A stretch of 64,000 bases of DNA from Lachnospiraceae bacterium XBB2008 (lineage in GTDB: Bacteria > Bacillota > Clostridia > Lachnospirales > Lachnospiraceae): the NCBI GenBank assembly GCA_900102235.1, contig FMVL01000007.1, positions 186,001 to 250,000 on the forward strand. The letters run 5' to 3'. The stretch's first letter is position 1. Every line of letters starts with the position of its first letter. Positions 54,419 to 62,365 of the stretch are shown here, in pieces. The notes under the pieces are model-generated. The model worked only from the letters and a program-made list of their open reading frames with translations. It was not told the DNA's origin and ran no database searches. The translations under genes were made by a program, and so were the position numbers.

Positions 54419-55276
54419 TTAACCCTGTGTATTGATCTGGCCTACGGTATGCCCTACCTGAAGCTTGGTGGGAACTACTATTTCGCTCCCATCTCCGGTC
54501 CTGCCCTCGGTAATCAGCCTGATCAGTTCACGCGCAGCCGTGATCCCCATGGTATCCGTATCCTGCACTACCGTTGCAAGCTGGGGATCCCACAGCCCGA
54601 CCAGATTCACTCCGTCATAGCCGCAATATGATATGTCTTTGGGAACTTCAAGTCCTCTGTTGTGGATAACATTGATCCCGCCTATGGCCGAATAATCATC
54701 CGGGAAAAATATACATGTGGGAGGAACGGGAAGATTTAACAGTTCCTCTGTCTTTCTGGTCACATCCCTGATATCCCTGAACCTGGATTCACGGATATAT
54801 TCGGGATTGACCGTTACTCCGATCTCCTCACAAGTACTCTTGAAAGTCCTGAGTCTCAGTTTGGCGACTTCACTTTCGGGATCGCCCGAGATATAGGCTA
54901 CATTTTTATGATTTTTCTCAACACAGACGTAATTGACCAGGTCCTTGATACCATTATCGTTATCCGAGGAGATACATACAGCATTATCATTCTTATAATC
55001 TATGGTAACTATGGGAATCTCTGTCTTGAAAAGAGCCTGAACCTCCGGCAGGTCAAATGTCGCATTGGGAATAAACACCCCCGAAAGATCGCCTTCTTTT
55101 ACCTGATCCACAAATGTGTGATCGATCATATACCTGGGAGCCGCGTTCAAAAACGTCAGAACATATTTTTCCGATTCGGCATAATTCTTAAAGGAATCAA
55201 CGATTCTCAAAAAAAGGTCGTGTGTAAGACCTGCTCCGAGTATATCCGACAGCAGTATACCTATCCTGTTACCCAT
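54419..55276 (-). CDS. LacI-type ligand-binding domain protein without HTH
   Basis: The 285 residues begin directly with the first strand of a LacI/periplasmic-binding fold (RIGILLSDILGAGLTHDLFLRI) and run to its end (CGYDGVNLVGLWDPQLATVVQ, then TAARELIRLI). The DNA-binding headpiece is missing, and only two bases separate the start from the NUDIX gene, so it was not lost by frameshift here. There is no signal peptide, so it is cytoplasmic. AAGGAG stands five bases before the ATG. It may sense a sugar or nucleotide and act on the co-translated kinase; this is inference. Confidence 0.82.
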   Translation of the reverse strand: MGNRIGILLSDILGAGLTHDLFLRIVDSFKNYAESEKYVLTFLNAAPRYMIDHTFVDQVKEGDLSGVFIPNATFDLPEVQALFKTEIPIVTIDYKNDNAVCISSDNDNGIKDLVNYVCVEKNHKNVAYISGDPESEVAKLRLRTFKSTCEEIGVTVNPEYIRESRFRDIRDVTRKTEELLNLPVPPTCIFFPDDYSAIGGINVIHNRGLEVPKDISYCGYDGVNLVGLWDPQLATVVQDTDTMGITAARELIRLITEGRTGDGSEIVVPTKLQVGHTVGQINTQG

Positions 55277-55278
55277 AA

Positions 55279-55854
55279 CTACTCCTTGTCATCAAAGAAT
55301 CCGTGGCAGAAAGCGTATGCCACAAACTGAGCCCTGGAAGTAAAAGGTTCTTCTTCTATCAGTTTCCTCACTTCTTCTTTACTGAAAAAAGCGGCCCTTA
55401 TCAACTCGTCGTTTTCAGTATGATCCGAGATCTCTCCCTCGACATCGGCTATTACCAGCTGATTCGAAACATCGGATAATGCCACGGCGGCAAAAGCGGG
55501 CCGAAGGATCTCTCTGATCCGAACAAGCTTCAGGCCCGATTCCTCATACAGTTCGCGTCTGACACAGTCCTCCATGGTCTCACCGGGCTCCTTGAAACCA
55601 GCGACCATGTTATAAACAAAGCTGTTCACAGCCATCCGAAACTCGTGCAGAAGAAGGATACGGTCGCCGTTCAAGGCTACCACTACCGCACCCCCGACCC
55701 TGCTTCCGATATCGGAGGGCTCGGAAATGTTGCGATAGGACACCATCTCGTATATCTTCGGTTCTCCGACCTTATTGGTGTAATTAAGCTCGTAGTTCTT
55801 CAGATACTTGCCGTCTTTGATCTTTGTGATGCTGTTTAGTTTGAACCCTTCCAT
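55279..55854 (-). CDS. NUDIX hydrolase
   Basis: The 191-residue protein has the Nudix box as GFKEPGETMEDCVRRELYEESGL (cut to its key parts: G-x5-E-x7-REL-x2-E-E). It most resembles ADP-ribose or nucleotide-sugar pyrophosphatases, with the N-terminal beta strands of that group. The start lies 19 bases inside rng. It is the first of three genes inserted between rng and rplU. Confidence 0.9.
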   Translation of the reverse strand: MEGFKLNSITKIKDGKYLKNYELNYTNKVGEPKIYEMVSYRNISEPSDIGSRVGGAVVVALNGDRILLLHEFRMAVNSFVYNMVAGFKEPGETMEDCVRRELYEESGLKLVRIREILRPAFAAVALSDVSNQLVIADVEGEISDHTENDELIRAAFFSKEEVRKLIEEEPFTSRAQFVAYAFCHGFFDDKE

Positions 55855-57014
55855 TGCTCTATAAAACTCTTATATACTCTCTTACGGGTTATCTCCATGA
55901 GCCCGAGTCCGGTCATGTCTATATACCGGCACAGCACATCATCGGATTTAAGTAACTTCCTGGTGTGACCGATCAGTTCCTCCAGGTGAGAGGGATCCTT
56001 CATGTTAATGAAGTCTACCATGATCATGCCGCTGATATTGCGGAGCCGAAGCTGTTTCAGCATCTCTTCCGCAGCGCTTAAGTTGATCTTAAAGGTAGTA
56101 TCCTCTTTATCTCCCTTTATATTGTGCCCGGAATTGACATCTATGGCCGTAAGCGTCTCTCCCTGTTCTATATACAGAAAAGCGCCCGACTTAAGATAAA
56201 CTTTGCGGCTTATGCACTGATCGATACAGGTTTCAAGCTTAAGAAGCTTACACAGCGGATATTCATCCTCGTATCTGACATAAGGGATATCTCTTGTATC
56301 CGCAATGCTCTTCAGATCATCCTCGTATTCGGTCAGATCGCTCACGATCTCATCGCATCCGTATTTGATCCAGTCACGCAAAGTAAGGTCAACAAGGCTG
56401 CCGGGCCTGTAGACCACATTATAGGCAAGCGCAGTCTGTGAACGGGCCATAATACCATCATAGGAATCCGCCAGATCGGCCAGTTCCTCATCAAGCGTTT
56501 CTCCGTCCTTCAGATCACGCGCCTCAGTCCTTACTATTATATGATATTTTCCTGTATATGTACTAATATTTTCCGGCAGGATAATGCTCTTTCTGTCACT
56601 TGTGTTTATTTTGGATGAAAAAGACAATCCCCTTCCGGGTTCAATGACCAGATGTCTGGAATTGACCGATATCCTTCCGGTCACGGTAGGGCTTTTGAGT
56701 TTGACTGCTTCACTGGCCACCTGCACCAGGATAAGATCCTCGCAACTCACCTTTTTATGGGCTCTGCCGTCAAGAAAGATCAGGTCTGATATCCGGCCCG
56801 GTATCTGAAGAAAATAGTCCTTATCATCACCTATATCCATGAAGCATGCGCCGGATGAATCAAGCATCTTCTTGACTCGTCCGACAACAACAGTGCCTAT
56901 CGGAAAACGCGGCTCATCGCCCGTCACGCGCACCCGTACGGGTTCAGAACCTTCCAGATAAAACATCACCTTTCTGTCATATACGGTTGTGAGAACGATC
57001 CTTTTCTTATCCAT
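55836..57014 (-). CDS. rng: Ribonuclease E/G family protein
   Basis: The 392-residue protein has an S1 domain near residues 35-110 (GTVVVGRVKKMLDSSGACFMDIG), the RNase H-like part with EPGRGLSFSSKI, and the catalytic DNase I-like region with TAIDVNSG and MIMVDFINM, whose Asp residues bind magnesium. It lacks the long C-terminal scaffold of RNase E, so RNase G-like. The start overlaps the stop of the preceding gene by one base (TGATG), as is usual after the TIGR03936 gene. Confidence 0.93.
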   Translation of the reverse strand: MDKKRIVLTTVYDRKVMFYLEGSEPVRVRVTGDEPRFPIGTVVVGRVKKMLDSSGACFMDIGDDKDYFLQIPGRISDLIFLDGRAHKKVSCEDLILVQVASEAVKLKSPTVTGRISVNSRHLVIEPGRGLSFSSKINTSDRKSIILPENISTYTGKYHIIVRTEARDLKDGETLDEELADLADSYDGIMARSQTALAYNVVYRPGSLVDLTLRDWIKYGCDEIVSDLTEYEDDLKSIADTRDIPYVRYEDEYPLCKLLKLETCIDQCISRKVYLKSGAFLYIEQGETLTAIDVNSGHNIKGDKEDTTFKINLSAAEEMLKQLRLRNISGMIMVDFINMKDPSHLEELIGHTRKLLKSDDVLCRYIDMTGLGLMEITRKRVYKSFIEQWKGSN

Positions 57015-57766
57015 CAGTAATAGCTTCCGAATTCAATGAGCGGCTTAAGATCTCCGTTTACGTCACGGCCGTAGATCTCGTTACGGGTGATCCCAAGTCT
57101 CATCTCAGGGTAATCTGCGCCCATGATCTCATACATGGCCGATATCACGAGTTCGGGCTTGATATTGCCTGCGGAGCTGGCATCAACACACATCCTCGCT
57201 CTTCCGTCCGAATAGTTAAGATCATATATTCGCGGCCTGATATCTATCTGCATCTCACTCTTCTTGGTCTTCTTGATGACATATAATTCCTCCGAAGCAT
57301 TGATATGCTCAACCGCCTCGGCCAGATCGACCTCGCCCGTCCGATCCTGAGGCAATATGACAGTATATGCTGCTGCTGCAACACTGGCCATGGCATTGTC
57401 CGACTTTTCCGGCAAAAGTCTGATGTCACGGATCAGGAAACCTTCACTCATCTGATCTGACAGCACCCGTATCATATGCTCTCTGATGGTATGGATCTCA
57501 TCATCATCAAACTGTTGCTCGAATTTAATGGGATTCCCCACCGGTACATCAAAAGAATTGACATCGATATCAAGGATCTCGGAGTCACTCTCGATCCCGA
57601 CTCCGAGCGGTTGTGCAAATGTCATGATCGGATGAGGCGAAAAGCCGCCGGTATAAGCGATATCTATACCGGACCTTCTGATCGCTCTCTGAAAGAATCT
57701 CATCGTGTCCAGATGCCCTATGAACTTCATCGCACCGTGTTTGGTGAATTGGATTCGCAGTTTCAT
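57014..57766 (-). CDS. TIGR03936 radical-SAM-associated protein (DUF2344)
   Basis: A 250-residue protein with MKLRIQFTKHGAMKFIGHLDTMR and GGFSPHPIMTFAQPLGVG, the defining parts of the family. It always follows the TIGR03960 radical SAM gene and often forms one polypeptide with it. Its role is unknown; RNA modification is suspected because rng and ribosomal genes are next to it. GGGGA lies before the ATG. Confidence 0.93.
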   Translation of the reverse strand: MKLRIQFTKHGAMKFIGHLDTMRFFQRAIRRSGIDIAYTGGFSPHPIMTFAQPLGVGIESDSEILDIDVNSFDVPVGNPIKFEQQFDDDEIHTIREHMIRVLSDQMSEGFLIRDIRLLPEKSDNAMASVAAAAYTVILPQDRTGEVDLAEAVEHINASEELYVIKKTKKSEMQIDIRPRIYDLNYSDGRARMCVDASSAGNIKPELVISAMYEIMGADYPEMRLGITRNEIYGRDVNGDLKPLIEFGSYY

Positions 57767-57800
57767 TATGTATTATCCCCGGGGCAGCAGATCCCCCTTA

Positions 57801-59678
57801 TCATGCTTCCTGATTTCTGTTCATAAAACAGATTCCACCGCCGAATACGGCGGCTCCGCAGCCCGAGCATTTATCGCGGCAGTTGGGAGTAACCACTCCT
57901 GCCTGTGCGTTATGCCACTCGTTTAACAGGAATCGTTTGGTAACACCTATGTCGAGGAAATCCCATGGGAATATCTCATCATCCGCACGTTCCCTGATCG
58001 TATAGAAATCTTTGTCCACGCCAAGTTCATCCATCACATCCAGCCATGTCTGATAGTTGAAGTACTCGGTCCAGGCATCATAGATCTGCCCGCGACTGTA
58101 TACCTCAAGTATCACAGGACCGAGGCGTCTGTCGCCTCTGGCGAGCACGCCCTCGAGTTCACTGGTGTCCGTATCATGCCAGTTATACTTGATACGCTTC
58201 TGGTTAAGCTGTGAATGTATGCCGTTTAAGCACACATGAGCCTTGCGGACGAATTCTTCCCTGGTGCCCATCGGAGCCCACTGCAGCGCGGTAAACGGCT
58301 TCGGGATAAAGAAGGACGTCGATGCTACGATCTGAACCGGCTCACGCCGCTCCTCCTTCGGTATCTCATCGAAGAAGGTCATGGCAACATTATTACAGAG
58401 TTCTCCTATGCCCTCGATGTCCTCGTCTGTCTCAAACGGCAGTCCGAGCATGAAGTACAGTTTGACCCTGCGCCATCCGCCGTGGAAGGCTTCGGAAGCA
58501 CCCTTAAGGATCACTTCTTCGGTCAGGCCCTTGTTGATGATATTACGCATCCTCTGGGTACCAGCCTCGGGTGCGAATGTCAGGGATGACTTGCGCACAT
58601 CCTGAACCTTACTCATCACATCCAGCGAAAAAGCATCGATCCTGAGGGAAGGAAGCGATATATTAACGTGCTTCCTGTTGCACTCTTCTATGAGATAATC
58701 AAGCAGTTCCTCGAGACCGCTGTAATCACTGGAACTTAAGGAACTTAATGTAAGTTCTTCCAGTCCCGTGGAATCGATCATCTCCTGAGCTATGGATTTC
58801 AGATATTCAACAGTCCTCTCGCGCACCGGTCGATAGAGCTGTCCCGCCTGACAGAATCTGCATCCTCGGATGCATCCGCGCTGTATCTCCAGAGTGACTC
58901 TGTCCTGTGCGGTCTGTATGAAGGGCACCAGAGGCTTCGTCGGATAGTAGGTATCCGACAGGTTCATCTCGACTTCTTTGCGTATGGTATCAGGGGCTTC
59001 GTCGTAAAGCTTAACACGCTCACTTATCGTACCGTCTTCGTTATATCTTTCTTCATAAAAACGGGGTACGTACATACCAGGGATACGGCATACTTTCTTC
59101 AGGAACTCGAGTCGTCCCAGGCCTTCGGCTTTACATGCCTTATACGTATCCAACAGTTCCCTGTATCTGGTCTCCCCTTCGCCGATATAGAAGATATCGA
59201 AGAAATCTGCTATGGGTTCGGGATTATAAGAACAGGGTCCTCCGCCTATGATGATCGGATCATCATCGCTGCGGTCAGTCGCAACGAGAGGTATGCCTGC
59301 CAGATCGAGTATCTGCAGGATATTCGTATAACACATCTCATACTGGAGAGTGATACCGAGGAAATCAAAGTGTCTGACCGGATCCTGGCTCTCCAGCGCA
59401 AAAAGCGGTATGTTCTCACGCCTCATTACTGCATCCAGATCGGGCCACGGAGAATACACTCTTTCACACCACACATCATCCCAGGAATTGAACATGTCGT
59501 ACAGTATCTGAATGCCCAGATGACACATGCCTATATCATATACATCGGGAAAACACATGGCGAAGCGGATGTCGACCGAGGCCGCATCCTTCATGCACGA
59601 ATTGATCTCACCGCCTATATACCTGGCGGGCTTATCAATCTTCAACAATATGTCATCACTTAAAGCTAATCTGCGCAT
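57801..59678 (-). CDS. TIGR03960 B12-binding-like radical SAM protein
   Basis: ATG 59678 gives 625 residues. An N-terminal B12-binding-like domain (about 45-190, CFPDVYDIGMCHLGIQILY) precedes the radical SAM barrel with the cluster motif CxxxCxxC in RGCIRGCRFCQAG near residue 275. The C-terminus has more cysteines (CRDKCSGCG). The reaction is unknown. The ribosome site GTGGGGA, five bases before the ATG, lies inside the left direct repeat of the ATPase cassette. Confidence 0.93.
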   Translation of the reverse strand: MRRLALSDDILLKIDKPARYIGGEINSCMKDAASVDIRFAMCFPDVYDIGMCHLGIQILYDMFNSWDDVWCERVYSPWPDLDAVMRRENIPLFALESQDPVRHFDFLGITLQYEMCYTNILQILDLAGIPLVATDRSDDDPIIIGGGPCSYNPEPIADFFDIFYIGEGETRYRELLDTYKACKAEGLGRLEFLKKVCRIPGMYVPRFYEERYNEDGTISERVKLYDEAPDTIRKEVEMNLSDTYYPTKPLVPFIQTAQDRVTLEIQRGCIRGCRFCQAGQLYRPVRERTVEYLKSIAQEMIDSTGLEELTLSSLSSSDYSGLEELLDYLIEECNRKHVNISLPSLRIDAFSLDVMSKVQDVRKSSLTFAPEAGTQRMRNIINKGLTEEVILKGASEAFHGGWRRVKLYFMLGLPFETDEDIEGIGELCNNVAMTFFDEIPKEERREPVQIVASTSFFIPKPFTALQWAPMGTREEFVRKAHVCLNGIHSQLNQKRIKYNWHDTDTSELEGVLARGDRRLGPVILEVYSRGQIYDAWTEYFNYQTWLDVMDELGVDKDFYTIRERADDEIFPWDFLDIGVTKRFLLNEWHNAQAGVVTPNCRDKCSGCGAAVFGGGICFMNRNQEA

Positions 59679-59703
59679 AAAAATCCCCACTTCAGGGTGG
59701 AAG
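59667..59703. repeat. Direct repeat, left copy, at the radical SAM gene start
   Basis: These 37 bases agree with 61308-61344 at 35 of 37 positions. The copy includes the first four codons and the ribosome site of the radical SAM gene. Homology stops at 59704, nine bases from the ATPase stop codon. Confidence 0.9.
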
Positions 59704-59712
59704 TATCAACCT

Positions 59713-61146
59713 TCATAACCTACCGATCTGCATAAATAAACTGTCAGGTCCCACATCGTTTTGTATTATATCCGAATACTCGTTACGTTTGTAACCGTTC
59801 GATGTTATCAGTGTAACATGCACTGATTTTTTAGGATTAACTTCTTCAACAAAAGAAGCAACCTTATTGATCAGGTTTTCTCTGTAGTCCGGAGATACCT
59901 CATAGGCTTTATCGGTACATTTCATTTCGCATAGATTAATAATATCATCACGTCTGTCAATAAGAAGATCTATTTGCGCTCCTCCTTTTTTCTTTTTACT
60001 CTTCCAGGAATACTCGGAACTTTCAATTCCTGATATTCCAAGCGCTGCCTTGATCTGAGGAATATGTTCCAGACAAACAGTCTCAAAAGCATTGCCTCTC
60101 CAGGTGTAATAATCAGGTGACTTAATAAACGACTGCCACGACTTTGTTTTTCCGGTACGGAAGTACAGGCTGAATAAAACGAATGGGTCTATCACCTGAT
60201 AAAAACTGCCTTTTTTAGAAGTAGTAATGTTTTTATACTGTCTTATAAAACCACAATGCTCCAACTCACGAAGTGCCTTGGTAAGTCCTTCGCCGTCCGA
60301 AATACCTGATTTTACCACAAGATCACTTCGCTGAAGTCCTCTTTTCTGACCGGCAATCGTTTCTATGATTTTCACATGATTATCAGGTTTCCTAAACAAT
60401 GATTTAAAGAGTTGGTCATATTCATAATGAAGATCACCTCTTTCCTCAAAGATTAAGCTGTCAACATTCTGAGTCAGGCTAAGCCGGCTGTCTAACAGAT
60501 TCAGATAGTACGGTATACCTCCGAATATCATGTAACTCTCTATCATTTGGTCGCGGTTAAGCTTAATCCCGTTATCAATATAAAAAAGCTTACACTCGCC
60601 CAGATTAAACGGTTTGATATGAATCTGCCCGGTGATCCTGTTATGGAATCCACCTTTGTCACCCAGGATATTGTTTATGATCCATGAAGTAGCCGATCCG
60701 CAAACTATTAGCAGGAGGTCTTCCTGTGATGATCCCCAACTGTTCCAAAAGAAGTCAAACGCTGACTTGAAATCTGATCTTGCCGTATCCATCCAAGGTA
60801 CTTCATCAAGAAAGACTATCCTTTTTCCACTGGACACATCACGATATGCCGCTTCGGATTCCAGTATTCTACGCAGGCGCCTGAATGCTTCGAACCAATC
60901 TTTAGGAATAGTCCTGATTTCATCCCCATAAATATTCAGGGATTCGTTAATCGCTTTCAGCTGGTTTCTTGTTTTCGCATCCGGAATCCCTGTGGTATAA
61001 AATGAAAACTTCTCGTTAAAGAACTCTCTGATCAGGTATGTTTTCCCCACACGTCTGCGGCCGTATACCACCACAAATTCCGGTTTCTTTGACTCCAGAC
61101 ACTTTGACAATATGTCTTTTTCTCTTTCTCTTCCAATAATATTCAT
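59713..61146 (-). CDS. Archaeal-type AAA ATPase with DUF234-like end
   Basis: The 477-residue protein opens with IIGREREKDIL, Walker A VYGRRRVGKTYL (near residue 27-38) and Walker B RIVFLDEVPW (about 108), followed by a winged-helix region (about 250-300) and a C-terminal restriction-like fold with GGAQIDLLIDRRDDIINLCEMK, whose Asp, Glu and Lys resemble a PD-(D/E)xK nuclease site, as in DUF234. Such genes are scattered, multi-copy and of unknown role; spread as mobile or defence-like genes is suspected. It appears more AT-rich than its neighbours. The ribosome site is weak (AGGG). Confidence 0.88.
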   Translation of the reverse strand: MNIIGREREKDILSKCLESKKPEFVVVYGRRRVGKTYLIREFFNEKFSFYTTGIPDAKTRNQLKAINESLNIYGDEIRTIPKDWFEAFRRLRRILESEAAYRDVSSGKRIVFLDEVPWMDTARSDFKSAFDFFWNSWGSSQEDLLLIVCGSATSWIINNILGDKGGFHNRITGQIHIKPFNLGECKLFYIDNGIKLNRDQMIESYMIFGGIPYYLNLLDSRLSLTQNVDSLIFEERGDLHYEYDQLFKSLFRKPDNHVKIIETIAGQKRGLQRSDLVVKSGISDGEGLTKALRELEHCGFIRQYKNITTSKKGSFYQVIDPFVLFSLYFRTGKTKSWQSFIKSPDYYTWRGNAFETVCLEHIPQIKAALGISGIESSEYSWKSKKKKGGAQIDLLIDRRDDIINLCEMKCTDKAYEVSPDYRENLINKVASFVEEVNPKKSVHVTLITSNGYKRNEYSDIIQNDVGPDSLFMQIGRL

Positions 61147-61154
61147 AAATGCCC

Positions 61155-61232
61155 TATAATCTGCTGAAACTGTGCCTGCGCGACTTGTTTCAGCAGATTA
61201 TAGGCAAATACATTGATATAATCTGCTGAAAC
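61155..61232. repeat. Three copies of a 16-base motif upstream of the ATPase gene
   Basis: TATAATCTGCTGAAAC occurs at 61155-61170 and 61217-61232, and its exact reverse complement at 61187-61202. The nearest copy is nine bases from the start codon. All three lie between promoter and gene, so they could be operators or structured leader RNA. Confidence 0.88.
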
Positions 61233-61239
61233 TACATTT

Positions 61240-61268
61240 ATAGTATTATTATCGGATAACGTTGTCAA
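61240..61268 (-). promoter_or_regulatory. Candidate promoter of the ATPase gene
   Basis: On the minus strand TTGACA (61268-61263) and TACTAT (61245-61240) are 17 bases apart, just upstream of the 16-base motif array. Confidence 0.6.
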
Positions 61269-61307
61269 GCTTGGAAAGCGAATAAATGGCTGTCTTGAAA
61301 AGATGAA

Positions 61308-61344
61308 TAATCTGCGCAGAAAAATCCCCACTTCAGGGCGGAAG
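61308..61344. repeat. Direct repeat, right copy, beyond the ATPase gene
   Basis: Partner of 59667-59703. Here the base matching the radical SAM start codon is changed (CTG for ATG on the minus strand), so only the left copy can serve that gene now. Confidence 0.9.
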
Positions 61345-61379
61345 GAGTGTCCTTCCGATTTTACCCTTAAAGTGGGGAT
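61324..61379 (-). other. Strong hairpin holding a relict ribosome site
   Basis: ATCCCCACTT (61324-61333) pairs with AAGTGGGGAT (61370-61379); inside it AGGG pairs with CCCT and CGGAAGGA with TCCTTCCG (61339-61346, 61350-61357). On the minus strand the 3' arm contains GTGGGGA, the ribosome site of the left repeat copy, then five Ts. It could be a former RBS-masking hairpin or a terminator. Confidence 0.8.
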
Positions 61380-61454
61380 GATTTCAATACAGTTATAGTG
61401 GCTGGTATGCTCAATAGATATTTCAACAATGATAATTATTTCCTTTGGGACGCT
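61380..61454. other. Gene-free stretch with no recognised signal
   Basis: The span 61147-61952 has no credible gene. Apart from the motifs, hairpin, repeat arrays and terminator listed separately, I see nothing in 61380-61454 or 61699-61754. Confidence 0.6.
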
Positions 61455-61698
61455 CACCTGCCGTTGAGGCCTGTTTTCGCCATTACAGCTATAATCTCCT
61501 CATTTCCCCGGCTTTTTATAGCCGATCACCTGCATCGGAAGCCTGTTTTAGGCCGCCACAGCTATAATCCTCCCATTTCCACAACTTTTTATAGCCGACC
61601 ACCTGCATCGGAGACCTGTTTTCGCCCATTACAGCTATAATCTCCTCATTTACCCGGCTTTTTATAGCCGATCACCTGCCCCGGTGGATCTTTGCAGG
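61455..61698. repeat. Tandem repeat of about 73 bp, three full copies and a part
   Basis: Units at 61455-61526, 61527-61599 and 61600-61672 each begin CACCTGC and end TTATAGCCGA; a fourth stops after about 25 bases. Each contains GCTATAA and, about 20 bases on, its complement TTATAGC, a 7-bp stem. No open frame, spacer diversity or CRISPR-like layout is present. Confidence 0.88.
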
Positions 61699-61754
61699 TT
61701 CTGTAATTTGCAGTGCTTGGTGGACGCATTTCGTTTTTTCTTCTGTGAACCGGG

Positions 61755-61796
61755 AAAAACAAAACCCTGCAGGCACTCTAAGAGTACTTGCAGGGT
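61755..61796 (-). terminator. Terminator of the his genes
   Basis: On the minus strand ACCCTGCAAGTACTCT (61796-61781) pairs with AGAGTGCCTGCAGGGT (61779-61764) with two mismatches, then TTTTGTTTTT. Confidence 0.85.
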
Positions 61797-61818
61797 ATTC
61801 TATCGGAATTCGAAGTCG

Positions 61819-61948
61819 AATTCAGTCGATTTTGTCTAATCGGTCAATTATAAAGCCCAATCGGTCAATTTAGATGTCTATTCGGTCGTTTTAATGACTG
61901 ATCGGTCGTTGTGACGGCTGATCCGTCGATATGCCGTCTGATCGACGC
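61819..61948. repeat. Degenerate 20-21 bp tandem repeat downstream of hisI
   Basis: Six and a half units built on [GA]ATCGGTC[GA]-x-T run from 61819 to 61948, each 19-21 bases long. They begin five bases after the hisI stop and lie inside the transcript, before the terminator. The function is unknown. Confidence 0.8.
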
Positions 61949-61952
61949 AAAA

Positions 61953-62315
61953 TCAGATCTCATTAAAAAAGCAGGAATGCGAGCCGGTATGGCATGCTGC
62001 GCCCTCCTGATCGACTCCGGCGAGGATCGTATCCTTATCGCAGTCCAGATACAGACTTCTGACATACTGGAAGTGTCCTGATGTATCACCTTTCAGCCAC
62101 AGTTCCTGTCTTGAGCGGCTCCAATATGTCATGACGCCGCGCTCGAGGGTCAGGTTGTATGCCTCTTCGTTCATATAAGCGAGCATCAGGACTTCACCCG
62201 TAGCATCCTCCTGAACGATCACCGGAACCAATCCTTTATCATCTGTTTTCACTTCAGAGAAGGCGAATGCAGGCTTATGTCCTGCATTCGTCACTCTGTT
62301 CATATCATATTCCAT
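61953..62315 (-). CDS. hisI: Phosphoribosyl-AMP cyclohydrolase
   Basis: HisI opens the adenine ring of phosphoribosyl-AMP, the third step of histidine synthesis. The 120-residue protein has [21 protein letters not shown], the metal-binding YLDCDKDT and the [10 protein letters not shown] end. The HisE pyrophosphohydrolase domain found fused in many bacteria is absent. AAGGTG precedes the ATG. It follows hisB by 50 bases. Confidence 0.96.
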   Translation of the reverse strand: MEYDMNRVTNAGHKPAFAFSEVKTDDKGLVPVIVQEDATGEVLMLAYMNEEAYNLTLERGVMTYWSRSRQELWLKGDTSGHFQYVRSLYLDCDKDTILAGVDQEGAACHTGSHSCFFNEI

Positions 62316-62365
62316 ATCTGATCACCTTCTGAAACATCCTCAGATCTCTGCATAGATACCGAATT

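Noticed and set aside
59704-61307. Insertion sequence or integron cassette
   Set aside because: No transposase, integrase or terminal inverted repeats are seen; only the long direct repeats support mobility, so I list it as a cassette of unknown mechanism.
61143-61457. Open frame of 104 codons upstream of the ATPase
   Set aside because: It runs through the hairpin, direct repeat and motif array and has no family features or ribosome site.
61455-61948. Possible CRISPR arrays
   Set aside because: Both arrays are direct tandem repeats without unique spacers, and no cas gene is present.
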